This document shows positions 23,728 to 33,927 of a stretch of 64,000 nucleotides of DNA, piece by piece (position 1 is the stretch's first letter; each line of letters opens with the position of its first letter). Source of the stretch: JAIXWP01 sp964428835. Lineage in GTDB: Bacteria > Bacteroidota > Bacteroidia > Flavobacteriales_D > Sanyastnellaceae. The position numbers and the translations under genes are program-made. The DNA is taken from contig CAYRZQ010000017.1 of assembly GCA_964428835.1 (NCBI GenBank), positions 1-64,000 on the forward strand, read 5' to 3'. The notes under the pieces are model-generated. The model made no database searches. It saw only the letters and a list, made by a program, of their open reading frames with translations, and was not told the DNA's origin.

Positions 23728-25851
23728 ATGCGCTTTGTACAAATTCTTATATTCTTCTTTCTAAGTGCGCTTTCGCTAGTGTGTACAAGCCAAACGAGCG
23801 ATTGCGAAACGGCTAGTTCTGTTTGCGCGGGCCTTTTTGAGCAAAACAATAGTCCCGTTGGAACAGGCAACGTTTTTGAACAGGCACCTGGCAGTTGTCA
23901 GACCTTTGGCGAGTTCAATAGTGCCTGGTATGTTTTTACTGTTCAAGAAGATGGAAATTTATCATTCATTCTGCAGCCCAATGATGACGGCGATGATTAT
24001 GATTGGTCGTTGTATGACATCACACAGGGCGGTTGCGCTGGCATCAATACCGGTGTTTCTCCCGAAATAAGTTGTAATAGCTACGGTAGTTTTGATTTGA
24101 TTCAAGGTCCTACAGGAATTAGTTCAGCCAATGGAGGAACTGGTAATAGCAACGGTCCTGGGAACGCAGCTGGGCCGCCATTTAATGCAGATTTGCCCGT
24201 ATCACAAGGGCAAGTGCTCGCTCTAGTGGTAATGAATTTTAGCGCGACACTAAACGGATATTCTTTAGAGTTCGGAAATGATGCTGAAGTATTCGATGAC
24301 ACAGCGCCATTTATAACCGAGGCAAACGTTAGCTGCGCACAAGATGAAGTTACGCTGTTGTTTAGCGAGAGTCTATTGTTATCCGAGTTTGATGCAAATG
24401 ATATTCAGATAAATGTTGCAGGTAATTTGCTGCAGGTTGCCGATTTAGAAAGTTCCGGTAGTACTTATATTACAGAACTTACTTTGGTAGTTCCCGCGCT
24501 TGCTGATGAACTTGGAGCCGCCACCATACAATTTGGTGATGTCATCACTGATATATGCGGCAATCCACTACCAGACGGTTATCCAATAAATCTCACGGGC
24601 GCAATGACGATTGACGTTGCCACAGGTCCTGCTTGCAACGGAACAGGCGGTAGTATCACAGTGGAGGTCGAAAATGGAGGAAATACTTGTCCCACTTTAA
24701 TAGTTAATGGAACTGCAATACCCAGTGTTGACGCTGGATGCGGCCCTCTTTTGGCGTCAGATCTTTCGCCAGGGAATTACAATGTCAGTGTAACCAACAA
24801 TGATAATGGCTGTGTGATTTTACAGAATAATATTACCATAATTAATGATAATCCAACTGTGAATGCTGGGGTGGATATTAGTTCTTGTGATTTATCTGCT
24901 TCTATAGTCGCTACCGCTCCTGCTGGTAGCTTTGAATGGTCAGGACCTTCAGGTGTCACATTTGAAAATCCGAATTCAAATGAAACGAATGTGTCGGTCA
25001 ATGCACCTGGTTCATTTACTTTAACAGCCACCCTTACGGTTGGAGAGTGCAGTGATTCTGACGAAATCACAGTCACATTTTCAAACCCTCCGAATATCAA
25101 TATAGAGGCTACTCCTTTGAGTTGTTTTTATCTATGCGATGGTGAGGTGAGTTTTCAGGATAATAACAACCCCTCAATTGAAGTGGATTTAGATGGCCTC
25201 ATTGAGAACGGAAACAATATTGTTTACACTGATTTATGCGCGGGGAATTATAGTGCCCAAGTTACATTCTCCGAGGGGTGTACGGCAGATTACACTTTTA
25301 CAATTGTCAGCCCGCCCGCTTTTGAGGCGGCATTCGACTACTCTCCAGCTCTGATTACAGTGGATAATTCTGAAGTAATTTTTAATTCTTTTGAGGCCAA
25401 CTACGATTCGTTAGAGTTTGTAATTCCAGCTCTCGATGAGATGAGTTTTACGGCCAATCCTTCGATTGTTACATTCCCTCCCGAACCTGGGGTTTATGAT
25501 GTCGAACTGATTGTGTACTTAGACGGTTGTGAGCAGCGCAGTAATTTGTCTTTGAGAATTGTCGATAATTTAATTGTATTTATCCCGAATTCATTCACGC
25601 CTGATGGGGATGAAGTGAATGACGTTTTTCGTCCGGTATTTTCAACGGAACCTCAACTTTATTCACTTCAAATTTTTAATCGCTGGGGAGATTTAATTTT
25701 TGAAACTACGGATTGGAAACAACCGTGGTTGGGTGATGTCAACGAAGGAGACTATTACGGTATTAATGACTTGTACTTTTGGAAAATCAGCTACAAAGGT
25801 GCAGACATAGATATAATCGAACAAGATGGCAGTGTGATCTTGATTCGATAA
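23728..25851 (+). CDS. Large secreted protein with T9SS type B (gliding-motility-associated) C-terminus
   Basis: The 707-residue protein has a signal peptide (ending CTSQ). An N-terminal beta-sandwich opens CETASSVCAGLFEQNNSPVGTG...GEFNSAWYVFTVQEDGNLSFIL, a domain common in large Bacteroidota surface proteins. Several Ig/PKD-like units follow (VNAGVDISSC...FEWSGPSGVTF). The C-terminus VFIPNSFTPDGDEVNDVFRP ... LQIFNRWGDLIFET is the type B sorting domain (CHU_C/TIGR04131 type). Type B proteins are usually exported with help of PorP/SprF-like partners; none is encoded here. The role is probably adhesive. Confidence 0.9.
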   Translation: MRFVQILIFFFLSALSLVCTSQTSDCETASSVCAGLFEQNNSPVGTGNVFEQAPGSCQTFGEFNSAWYVFTVQEDGNLSFILQPNDDGDDYDWSLYDITQGGCAGINTGVSPEISCNSYGSFDLIQGPTGISSANGGTGNSNGPGNAAGPPFNADLPVSQGQVLALVVMNFSATLNGYSLEFGNDAEVFDDTAPFITEANVSCAQDEVTLLFSESLLLSEFDANDIQINVAGNLLQVADLESSGSTYITELTLVVPALADELGAATIQFGDVITDICGNPLPDGYPINLTGAMTIDVATGPACNGTGGSITVEVENGGNTCPTLIVNGTAIPSVDAGCGPLLASDLSPGNYNVSVTNNDNGCVILQNNITIINDNPTVNAGVDISSCDLSASIVATAPAGSFEWSGPSGVTFENPNSNETNVSVNAPGSFTLTATLTVGECSDSDEITVTFSNPPNINIEATPLSCFYLCDGEVSFQDNNNPSIEVDLDGLIENGNNIVYTDLCAGNYSAQVTFSEGCTADYTFTIVSPPAFEAAFDYSPALITVDNSEVIFNSFEANYDSLEFVIPALDEMSFTANPSIVTFPPEPGVYDVELIVYLDGCEQRSNLSLRIVDNLIVFIPNSFTPDGDEVNDVFRPVFSTEPQLYSLQIFNRWGDLIFETTDWKQPWLGDVNEGDYYGINDLYFWKISYKGADIDIIEQDGSVILIR

Positions 25852-25857
25852 ATTTCA

Positions 25858-25865
25858 TATCTTTG
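25858..25865 (+). promoter_or_regulatory. -7 box TATCTTTG before the first haloperoxidase-like gene
   Basis: A perfect TAnnTTTG lies 6 bp after the preceding stop codon, predicting a 30-nt leader to the ATG at 25898, so the gene has its own promoter. Confidence 0.6.
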
Positions 25866-25897
25866 AGAGTCACCAACCGATCCTTAACCAGCTAACG

Positions 25898-28800
25898 ATG
25901 AAAACTATCTTTGCCTCTTTAGTCTTACTAGTCGTATCGAGTCTCAGCTCAATTGCGCAGGAAATTTCTATAGCACAACGTTGGAACGAATGTTTTTTGA
26001 CAATAAATAGAAATGGTACTAAAGAATCTGGCACCTTCGTTCGAAGAATTCACTATTCAAATATAGTAATGCATGACGCATGGGCTGCTTTTGAACCCAA
26101 TGAGTCCACAATAATGCTTGGACAAAATTTTAACGGTTTTGTAACGGATTATTCCGGACTTCCCAATATTGAATACTCTATTGAAAATCAAGAGAAGGCT
26201 ATTTCACATGCTATGCGGTATTTCTTATCCTATTTTTTATTTAATACGCTTCAGATTTCAACCGTTACACCAGCTGTTCCAATCGTCAACTTGATGAATA
26301 ACCTGGGTTATGACATGAATAATGTAAGCATCGATTACAGTGATGGGGATCCCGCAAAACTGGGTAATTATATCGGACATCAGATGTGGCAATATGCACT
26401 AGCGGATGGTCTGCCTGAATACCCACCTGTTTGGGATGATCCGAACCAATACCCTCCATATTTGCTGTTATCAGATCCAGGTACACATTTGAACGATCCC
26501 TATAATTGGGTACAGGTTGTCTCGGAAGAGGTTATGCTAGACGCAAATGCTTTGCCCGTAGTACCTTCTTACTCATTTGCTCACAAAACTTTTGGAGAAT
26601 TAAAGCCGTACGCATTAACTGAAGATTTCGCGGATGATTTCGTTTTATATGATAATGATTTTCGTGTTTATCTTCTTCAACCAGCGCCTCCTTATTTTGA
26701 TACGTTAGTCACAGAGCCTGTGCAGTGGAATCAAGATATGAACCGATGGGGAAATCTTCTCGCCATGTCGTGGACCAGATTTCTTGAAGAGGATAATGTA
26801 GAAATGGACATTTCACCAGCTACACAAGGAAACTATCAGCCCGATTTGTGGCCAACAGATATAGAAAACTTACAATTAGCTTATGATTTGGAAGAAGGGT
26901 TTTTGGGTAATATTGGACATTCTCTCAACCCCATTTCTGGCGTTGCATATTCTCCGAATGTGGTTAATCGCAGCGATTATTACAAAGCAATTATACGCTA
27001 TTGGCTCGGGTTGAGGCAGTCCTCTGGATTCATTGGTAACTGGTTTGAATTGATCAATCAATTGTCTAGCTCAGAAAATTTTTCGCCCACACTCTTTGGT
27101 AGTAATGAAGTGCTCAGTGATCTCGAGTGGGATATCAAATCATATGTTGCCCTTTCGGGAAGCCTTTTAGATGCGAGCATTGCCACATTTTCAAATCAGG
27201 GGTATTACAGGTTTAATGAACCGGTAACATTCTTGAGATACATGGCCGAGAAAGGTCAGTCAAGTAACCCTGAACTACCCAATTTTCATCCAGAGGGTAT
27301 TCCGCTGATTGATGGTTTAATAGAGTTGGTGACTGAGGGAGATCCGCTCGCAGGCCCGAGCTTGCAAAACGTTGGAAAGGTGAAAATTTACGCGCATAGT
27401 AGTTCCGAACTTTATCAGGGAAATCCTCTAGGCACTGTTAGTTGGGTTTTGGCAGAAAATAGTTGGCCGGCTTGCTCGGACCGCTATATCGCAAGACTGA
27501 CCCCCTCATACGTATCTGCTTATTCTTCGCTGGCACAAGCTGCGGCAAAAACACTGGAGAGCATCTTCAATTCACCCTTTTTTCCATCTGGTCTTGGAGA
27601 AAAATTAATACCATCCACATCCTTTCAATTTGGCGAAATCACACCCGCTCAACCAGTAAATTTACAATGGGCAACATTTGAAGATGCCGCTGCGCAGTCT
27701 GGATTAAGCGCAGTTTACGCAGGAGTTGCACACCCCATTTCGGACATCATTGGCCGAAAATTAGGAGAGGAGTCGGCGGCCATTTCCATCGCACATTCGG
27801 TAACTTTGCTTCAATCGGTGCCTGTAACTGTTGTGAGTGTTGAACTTTCAGAAGATTCAATCACTTACAGCGAGGTGGGATCCACATTTTCCGTGAGTGT
27901 TGAGTTTAGCGTAGAGATGGACATAAACGAAGCACCACAGTTGCAGTGGATAAACTTCTTACCAAGTGTCTTATCCAACATAAATGGAGAATGGCTTGAC
28001 AATTCAACTTATAGATTCAATTTTCAAGTTAATGATACCGAACAGTTGTTGGAAAATGTTTCTTTTATGATTTCGGGAGCGCGTAGTGCAGCTGGGCCTT
28101 TTGCAATTCCATATCAATCTGTGTTGCCATTTATAGATACTGTTCTTCCACGAGTCAACAATGTCAGTGTGTCGCATACTCTGATTAATGATGCGGTTGT
28201 AAATGAAGCCAGCGGGTTTATCATTACTGTAGATTTTGACAAAGAAATGAATACACTCACTATACCGAGCATTGAAATCAATGGTAATAATGTTGAGGGT
28301 ACTTTCATCTTCTCATCGGCGTCTGGCTCTTGGACCAGCAACACACAATGGGTGGGGCAGTGGTCTCTTGCAGACGTTGGCATAGAATCAACAGCGTTTT
28401 TATCGGTGACCTCAGGTTTAGACATTTTAGGTAACCCATTGGTTGAATATCAATATCCGGCTTCTATTCAAGTGGATACAAAGAATCCAACAGCAGAACT
28501 AACTTTTACTCTTCAAGTAGGATTTGCATCAAATACTTCAGTGTGGGTCTCCTTCGATGAAGGAATGAATACAAACATCCCGCTGCAAACTGCAATTCAG
28601 CCTGCTGCTGTCGGTGACTTCCTTCTCGATGACGTCAGCAACTGGACAACTAGTACTTCCAATACTATTGACCTCATCTGGCAAATAAATCCTCCCGTTG
28701 CGGAAATAAATGAAGAGGCCGACATTATTATTACAGAGGGTAAAGACTTAGCTGGAAACCTTATGGAAGAAGCTAACTTTCTGGATGCTTTTTTAGCTTA

Positions 28801-29077
28801 TTACATAAATAATATAAAAGAACTGAATTTTATAAGCATGGAAGTTTTTCCGAATCCTGCCTCTGTAAACTCTGATGTCAAAATTCTTTGTCCTAATTGC
28901 GCAAGTCCTTCAATCATTTGCGTCTATGATGCATCAGGAAAGCTTATTCAAAAGGAAACAACTAGTTTCAGCAATGATTTTTATCCTCTTAATATCCCTG
29001 TAGAAGGGTTGTATTTTATCCAAATAAATTCAGGGCAAGAGGTCATTTCTGCAAAAATTATCATTCAAGGGAATTAA
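25898..29077 (+). CDS. Secreted haloperoxidase-fold protein lacking all vanadate ligands, T9SS type A
   Basis: The 1059-residue protein has a signal peptide (ending SIAQ). A vanadium-haloperoxidase/PAP2-like helical domain (about 25-640) is colinear with the next gene's product (DGDPAKLGNYI, DLEWDIKSYVALSGSL, EGIPLIDGLIELVTEGDPLAGPS). Two or three Ig-like units and a type A sorting domain (VFPNPASVNS ... GLYFIQINSG) follow. At the five vanadate-binding positions kept in the paralog it has Q434 for Lys, E441 for Arg, Y542 for His in S-G-H (here S-A-Y), A605 for Arg and A611 for the covalent His. This reads as a pseudoenzyme. The 3' neighbour is its apparently active paralog. Confidence 0.82.
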   Translation: MKTIFASLVLLVVSSLSSIAQEISIAQRWNECFLTINRNGTKESGTFVRRIHYSNIVMHDAWAAFEPNESTIMLGQNFNGFVTDYSGLPNIEYSIENQEKAISHAMRYFLSYFLFNTLQISTVTPAVPIVNLMNNLGYDMNNVSIDYSDGDPAKLGNYIGHQMWQYALADGLPEYPPVWDDPNQYPPYLLLSDPGTHLNDPYNWVQVVSEEVMLDANALPVVPSYSFAHKTFGELKPYALTEDFADDFVLYDNDFRVYLLQPAPPYFDTLVTEPVQWNQDMNRWGNLLAMSWTRFLEEDNVEMDISPATQGNYQPDLWPTDIENLQLAYDLEEGFLGNIGHSLNPISGVAYSPNVVNRSDYYKAIIRYWLGLRQSSGFIGNWFELINQLSSSENFSPTLFGSNEVLSDLEWDIKSYVALSGSLLDASIATFSNQGYYRFNEPVTFLRYMAEKGQSSNPELPNFHPEGIPLIDGLIELVTEGDPLAGPSLQNVGKVKIYAHSSSELYQGNPLGTVSWVLAENSWPACSDRYIARLTPSYVSAYSSLAQAAAKTLESIFNSPFFPSGLGEKLIPSTSFQFGEITPAQPVNLQWATFEDAAAQSGLSAVYAGVAHPISDIIGRKLGEESAAISIAHSVTLLQSVPVTVVSVELSEDSITYSEVGSTFSVSVEFSVEMDINEAPQLQWINFLPSVLSNINGEWLDNSTYRFNFQVNDTEQLLENVSFMISGARSAAGPFAIPYQSVLPFIDTVLPRVNNVSVSHTLINDAVVNEASGFIITVDFDKEMNTLTIPSIEINGNNVEGTFIFSSASGSWTSNTQWVGQWSLADVGIESTAFLSVTSGLDILGNPLVEYQYPASIQVDTKNPTAELTFTLQVGFASNTSVWVSFDEGMNTNIPLQTAIQPAAVGDFLLDDVSNWTTSTSNTIDLIWQINPPVAEINEEADIIITEGKDLAGNLMEEANFLDAFLAYYINNIKELNFISMEVFPNPASVNSDVKILCPNCASPSIICVYDASGKLIQKETTSFSNDFYPLNIPVEGLYFIQINSGQEVISAKIIIQGN

Positions 29078-29167
29078 TGGTATTATTTCATAACATTTGA
29101 AATAAGATCTTTAATATTTTTAAGTGTTAAATAATAACGAAAGTTTATAAATTCGTGATAACTAACT

Positions 29168-29175
29168 TATATTTG
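29168..29175 (+). promoter_or_regulatory. -7 box TATATTTG before the second haloperoxidase-like gene
   Basis: A perfect TAnnTTTG in the 174-bp gap between the paralogs, with a predicted leader of about 74 nt. TTTA at 29144-29147 is a weak -33 candidate. The tandem paralogs therefore look separately transcribed. Confidence 0.6.
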
Positions 29176-29251
29176 TAGTCAATAAAGATAGTTTTGTCTA
29201 TTTAAAAGGTAAATCTGTCTCTATAGCACTAACAACATTAATCTTTACCAA

Positions 29252-32200
29252 ATGAGAATCTCTTTACGAAATTCTGTCACCAAAACCTTGATGCTTCTGG
29301 CTTTTTTGGCGCCGCTTTCTTTGTTATCTCAAGAAATGACAGTGGCTATGAAGTGGAACCAAGTTCAACTCAATGGTATTCGAAAGGATTTAGCTCGACC
29401 CACGGTTCAAGCTCGAAATCTTTATCATGCGTCGATATTATTATATGATTGCTGGGCGGTTTTTGATGATGACGCGTCAACAGTATTTCTCGGTAAAACA
29501 TTGGGCAACTACTCTTGTCCCTTCAATGGAATTATAATACCTGAGGATCGTAAGGCTGCGCAAGAGGAGGCGATGAGTTATGCCATGTATCGCTTTATGG
29601 CGCATCGATATAGCAATGCTCCGCAAAACAATTGGAATACCTTTATTCTAGGTTATTGCAATGATTTGATGGCAGAATTGGGTTATCCAACCAATATTAC
29701 TTCAACGGACTACAGCGATGGAGATCCAGCGAAACTTGGTAACTACATCGCGGCGCGTATGCAAGAATATGCGTTCCAAGATGGTTCGAATCAACAATTT
29801 AATTATGCTAATCTTTATTATCAAACAGTGAATGGAGATATATTCCCCGAGATACCAGGGAATTCGCTGCAATATGATGGAAATAGGTGGCAACCTCTTT
29901 CATTAACGGTGACACTAGACCAAAATGGATTTCCGATTGCCAACTCGGCCCCAGCCCTTTCTTCAGAATGGGGAAATGTAGTTCCGTTCGCGCTTACTGA
30001 TGCAGACAAAGTAACTTATCAAAGAGATTCATACAATTGGAATGTTTATCACGATCAAGGACATCCACCATATCTCGACACTATTACAGAAGTGGAAAGA
30101 CAATGGGACGAAGACTTCTTCCGTTGGGGATTCGCTACAGTAGCCATCTGGCATAGCTTTCACGATGTAGCGGATGGTGTGATGAAAGACATCAGCCCCA
30201 ACTCAATTGGTAACGTTGACTTGAGCACCTTGCCGGTCACTTTTGAAGATTATAAAAACTTCTACAATGTATTTGAAGGTGGAACTTCTGCCGATCAAGG
30301 ATATGACATCAATCCAGTAACGGGATTACCTTACGCTGAGCAGCTCGTTCCTCGTGCAGATTATTCACGTGTGCTTTCAGAATATTGGGCAGATGGTCCG
30401 CAATCAGAAACTCCTCCTGGACACTGGTTTTTGAATATTAATAACATCAACAGACACCCATTGCTCGAAAAGCGCTGGGGTGGAGAAGGAGATATCCTTG
30501 ACGACCTAGAGTGGGATGTTCGTTCTTATCTCGCTCTTGGCGGCGCTATTCATGACGCTGCTGTGGCTTGTTGGTCAACAAAAGGATATTACGATTTTAC
30601 ACGTCCAATCATGGCGATTCGTTATATGATAGATCACGGTCAATGCAGTGATATGTCATTGCCAAACTATGATCCAGCCGGTATTCCATTGATTCCAGGC
30701 TTTATCGAAGTAATCGAAGAAGGCGATCCTTTGGCAGGCGCAAGCAACGAGCACGTTGGCAAAATCAAACTCTATACTTTCCGCGGCCCCGTTGAGGCAA
30801 CAGGTCAAGATGGTGTGGGTTGGATTCGCGGTGAGAACTGGTGGACATTCCAAGTGCGCACGTTCGTTACACCACCATTCCCAGGGTACTACTCTGGTCA
30901 CTCAACGTATTCAAGAACTGCGGCTGAAGTGCTCACACGTATCACAGGAAGTGAATACTACCCAGGTGGTCTCGGAGAATTCGTAGCAAATCCAGGCTAT
31001 TTGCGCGCAAGTCCTGGACCAAGCGTTCAGACACGTTTGCAATGGGCCAAGTATGCTGATGCAGCAGATCAGTGCAGCCTTTCACGTATTTATGGCGGTC
31101 TTCACCCACCATGTGACGATATCCCCGGTCGTAGAGTGGGATTACTTGTTGGACCTGCAGCTTTCGAAAAAGCAGAATCATTTATGTTGGCTGGAATTCC
31201 AAAAGTGGAATCCATCACAGCTGATAAATCAATAATCACTGATGCCGACGTGAATTCAACGGTTACCATCACCATCACCTTCACTGAGGACATGAATACT
31301 GGTTTTACTCCAGAATTGCAATGGCCTCTTGTAAATCCAACTTCGGGTTCATTATCTGTTGCTTCTCAGATGTGGGCTGATGCACGCACTTATAACATTA
31401 CTTATAACATCCTCGATGCAAATCAGGCACTTGGTAATGTATTGTTCCGCGTGAACGATGCAAAAGATCCTCAAACAAACTCTATCGTTCCAGCGTTGGC
31501 AAATGTTTTCACAATCGATACATCAAATCCAACTGTTGTTACTGCCAATGTTTCCAGCACGCTTATAAATGATGCTACAGCTCAAGATGGTTTTATCACA
31601 GTAACGTTCAACTTTACTGAAGCTGTTGACGAAGCAACAACGCCATCTATCACTTTTGAAAACGAAGATGTGGCAGCTGCTATTTCTCACAATACATCAC
31701 TTAGCTTCTGGCAAAGCCCTACTTCTTTTCTCGCATACTTTGATGTAGTAGACTCTAACGTTGAAGGATTTGGAGATGTAACAGTTGAAGGTGTTGCTGA
31801 CGCCAACGGCAATCAAATGACTGTTTATGAAAACAGCAATCTTTTCCAATTAGATACTCAAAATCCAATTTCAGCGCTCAACACTTCTGAATTGGGAATC
31901 AACTTCCAAACTTTGACAGATAATTTCACCATCCAAGCAGTGTATGCTGAGCCAATGAATGCATTGGAAATTCCAACATTGGAACTTTCAGGTAGTGATA
32001 TTTCATCTGTGCTTGGGTCTGTAATCTCAGAAGGTTGGTCAAATGATTTGACTTATGAGTGGACTTTCTCGGTGAATCAGATTGCAGAAGAGATTTCAGG
32101 TATCAATGTAACTGTGAGCGGTGGTGAAGATGCAAATGGAAATGCAGCGTCGCCCGCTACTTTTGAACAAGCATTCGAGGTTGACTTTAATGCTCCCGTG

Positions 32201-33115
32201 ATTGCAAGTTCAACTGATGTGAATTGGACACTCACCGACGCAAATGCAGTAGAGAATACATTCGGTTGGACCATCGACTTCAATGAGCCGATGAATACGG
32301 ATGTATTGCCGACTGTAGTTCTTTCTCCAGAAGCTCAGTCTTCAATTGCTGTGAATACTGCTACCTCAGAGTGGCTCAGCGAAACGTCTGTAGTGATTTA
32401 TTTTGATGGTATCGATGAAGGCATTGAATTATCAAATGCGTTTGTCACACTTTCTGGATATCAGGATGCTAACGGCAACGTAACAGGTGAAACAAATGAT
32501 GTCGGAAATATCATCATCGACACACGCAATCCGATCGCTTCATTCGAGTCTTCTACAAATAATGATATGGGATCTTCAAATACACTTGTAGTTTCTTTCG
32601 ATGAACCTATGAATACCGCTGTGACGCCGCTTGCAGTTGTAGAACCTATCGAGATTGCAGATCTTCTCACTTCAGTTTCTGGAACTTGGCTTAATGCAAC
32701 ATCTTATCAAGTGAATTTTACTTGGGAAAGCACTGGTGCTTTGAATGGTATAGCTAACGTTACAATTAATTCTGCACAGGATGTATTAGGCAATCCAATG
32801 GAAGAGGCGATCATCAATGATGCGTTTGAAGTAACTTATGTAGGTGTAGATGAACTCGCACTCGGTACAGCGAAGCTTTATCCAAACCCATTGATGGAAG
32901 GCCAAAACGCCATCATCGAGCTAGGCACAGACCTCCGAAACCTCAACTTGCAAATCATGGACGTTGATGGTAAAATAGTGTCGACTAGTCAAAATCTAAA
33001 TACTTCGGGAACACGCATAGAATTGCCAACTTCTAAACTAGCAGCTGGAAATTATTTGGTGAGACTCTTCAACAATGAAGCGGAAACAACGCTCAAGTTG
33101 ATGATTTTGAAGTAA
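29252..33115 (+). CDS. Secreted vanadium-dependent haloperoxidase-like enzyme, T9SS type A
   Basis: The 1287-residue protein has a signal peptide (ending LLSQ). An N-terminal vanadium-haloperoxidase/PAP2-type domain (about 25-660) contains the complete family signature: K444-x6-R451-P452, S548-G549-H550, and S611-R612-x5-H618. Those residues bind vanadate (or phosphate in acid phosphatases) and give the acid/base His. Four or five Ig-like repeats of about 110 residues follow, each with a F(D/N)EPMN motif and closing (A/S)GxxDANGN. The type A sorting domain is LYPNPLMEGQNA ... LAAGNYLVRLFNN. Oxidation of halides with H2O2, or phosphatase activity, are both possible. Confidence 0.85.
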   Translation: MRISLRNSVTKTLMLLAFLAPLSLLSQEMTVAMKWNQVQLNGIRKDLARPTVQARNLYHASILLYDCWAVFDDDASTVFLGKTLGNYSCPFNGIIIPEDRKAAQEEAMSYAMYRFMAHRYSNAPQNNWNTFILGYCNDLMAELGYPTNITSTDYSDGDPAKLGNYIAARMQEYAFQDGSNQQFNYANLYYQTVNGDIFPEIPGNSLQYDGNRWQPLSLTVTLDQNGFPIANSAPALSSEWGNVVPFALTDADKVTYQRDSYNWNVYHDQGHPPYLDTITEVERQWDEDFFRWGFATVAIWHSFHDVADGVMKDISPNSIGNVDLSTLPVTFEDYKNFYNVFEGGTSADQGYDINPVTGLPYAEQLVPRADYSRVLSEYWADGPQSETPPGHWFLNINNINRHPLLEKRWGGEGDILDDLEWDVRSYLALGGAIHDAAVACWSTKGYYDFTRPIMAIRYMIDHGQCSDMSLPNYDPAGIPLIPGFIEVIEEGDPLAGASNEHVGKIKLYTFRGPVEATGQDGVGWIRGENWWTFQVRTFVTPPFPGYYSGHSTYSRTAAEVLTRITGSEYYPGGLGEFVANPGYLRASPGPSVQTRLQWAKYADAADQCSLSRIYGGLHPPCDDIPGRRVGLLVGPAAFEKAESFMLAGIPKVESITADKSIITDADVNSTVTITITFTEDMNTGFTPELQWPLVNPTSGSLSVASQMWADARTYNITYNILDANQALGNVLFRVNDAKDPQTNSIVPALANVFTIDTSNPTVVTANVSSTLINDATAQDGFITVTFNFTEAVDEATTPSITFENEDVAAAISHNTSLSFWQSPTSFLAYFDVVDSNVEGFGDVTVEGVADANGNQMTVYENSNLFQLDTQNPISALNTSELGINFQTLTDNFTIQAVYAEPMNALEIPTLELSGSDISSVLGSVISEGWSNDLTYEWTFSVNQIAEEISGINVTVSGGEDANGNAASPATFEQAFEVDFNAPVIASSTDVNWTLTDANAVENTFGWTIDFNEPMNTDVLPTVVLSPEAQSSIAVNTATSEWLSETSVVIYFDGIDEGIELSNAFVTLSGYQDANGNVTGETNDVGNIIIDTRNPIASFESSTNNDMGSSNTLVVSFDEPMNTAVTPLAVVEPIEIADLLTSVSGTWLNATSYQVNFTWESTGALNGIANVTINSAQDVLGNPMEEAIINDAFEVTYVGVDELALGTAKLYPNPLMEGQNAIIELGTDLRNLNLQIMDVDGKIVSTSQNLNTSGTRIELPTSKLAAGNYLVRLFNNEAETTLKLMILK

Positions 33116-33120
33116 AAAAA

Positions 33121-33927
33121 ATGATGCGAAGTATCGCAATATCAAAATATGCTAGCGCAGAAGAAAGAATTTTCTTTCTTCTGCGTTTTGGCATTTTAGG
33201 CTGCTTTCTTGGTCATGGTGCTTGGGGATTAATAGGTAAAGAATCGTGGCTTGCTTTTTTTAATGTCTTTTATTTTCCGGAATCCATTTCGCGTACAGCA
33301 ATGCCTATTGTAGGTATAATGGATATCACCGTTGGTTTGGTTTTATTCTTCGCCCCTTCACGCCGTTGGTTGTGGTGGGCTGCCTTTTGGACCATCTTCA
33401 CCGCCATGTTGCGCCCAAGCGCAGGGATGGGCATGTCGGAGTTTTTTGAGCGCGCTGGCAATTACGGCGTACCTCTCGCAATGCTTTATTTAACAGCAAG
33501 CATTCAACCACGACTTCAATTCGCTGGTTCCATTAACTTTCAAGATCTTCAATGGGAAAAGTATCATCTCGGATTTGAACGTATCCTTAGATGGTCGCTA
33601 TTCTTATTACTCGCAGGACATGGAGGTCTAGCGTTCTTCAATGAACATCCTGTCATTACCAAACATCTCGACTTTATAGGTTGGGGCACTTCACGCTCCA
33701 ATATCATGATATTCGGAGCATTTGAAATGATCTTGGCACTCGTGGTTCTTCTTCGACCACGTATTGCTGGCCTTATGATTTTTGTGCTCATTTATAAAAT
33801 ATTTACTGAATCACTTCACCCTATAGCGGGTCATTCACGCGACGTATTTGAAACCATCGAACGCATGGGAGATTATGTGATTCCATTAATTCTTATCGCT
33901 TACTATGCTCACTTCCCGAAGCGCTAG
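33121..33927 (+). CDS. Integral membrane protein, DoxX-like in appearance
   Basis: The 268-residue protein has about seven hydrophobic helices in two similar halves. Each half has a G-H-G-(A/G)-W/L motif after the first helix (FLGHGAWGLIGKESWLAFFN; LLAGHGGLAFFNEHPVI) and an FERAGNYGVP or IERMGDYVIP element near its end. This internal duplication is visible directly. The fold resembles DoxX-type proteins, but I am not certain of the family. It starts 5 bp after the haloperoxidase-like gene and overlaps the next gene by 23 bp, so the three are probably co-transcribed. Confidence 0.65.
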   Translation: MMRSIAISKYASAEERIFFLLRFGILGCFLGHGAWGLIGKESWLAFFNVFYFPESISRTAMPIVGIMDITVGLVLFFAPSRRWLWWAAFWTIFTAMLRPSAGMGMSEFFERAGNYGVPLAMLYLTASIQPRLQFAGSINFQDLQWEKYHLGFERILRWSLFLLLAGHGGLAFFNEHPVITKHLDFIGWGTSRSNIMIFGAFEMILALVVLLRPRIAGLMIFVLIYKIFTESLHPIAGHSRDVFETIERMGDYVIPLILIAYYAHFPKR

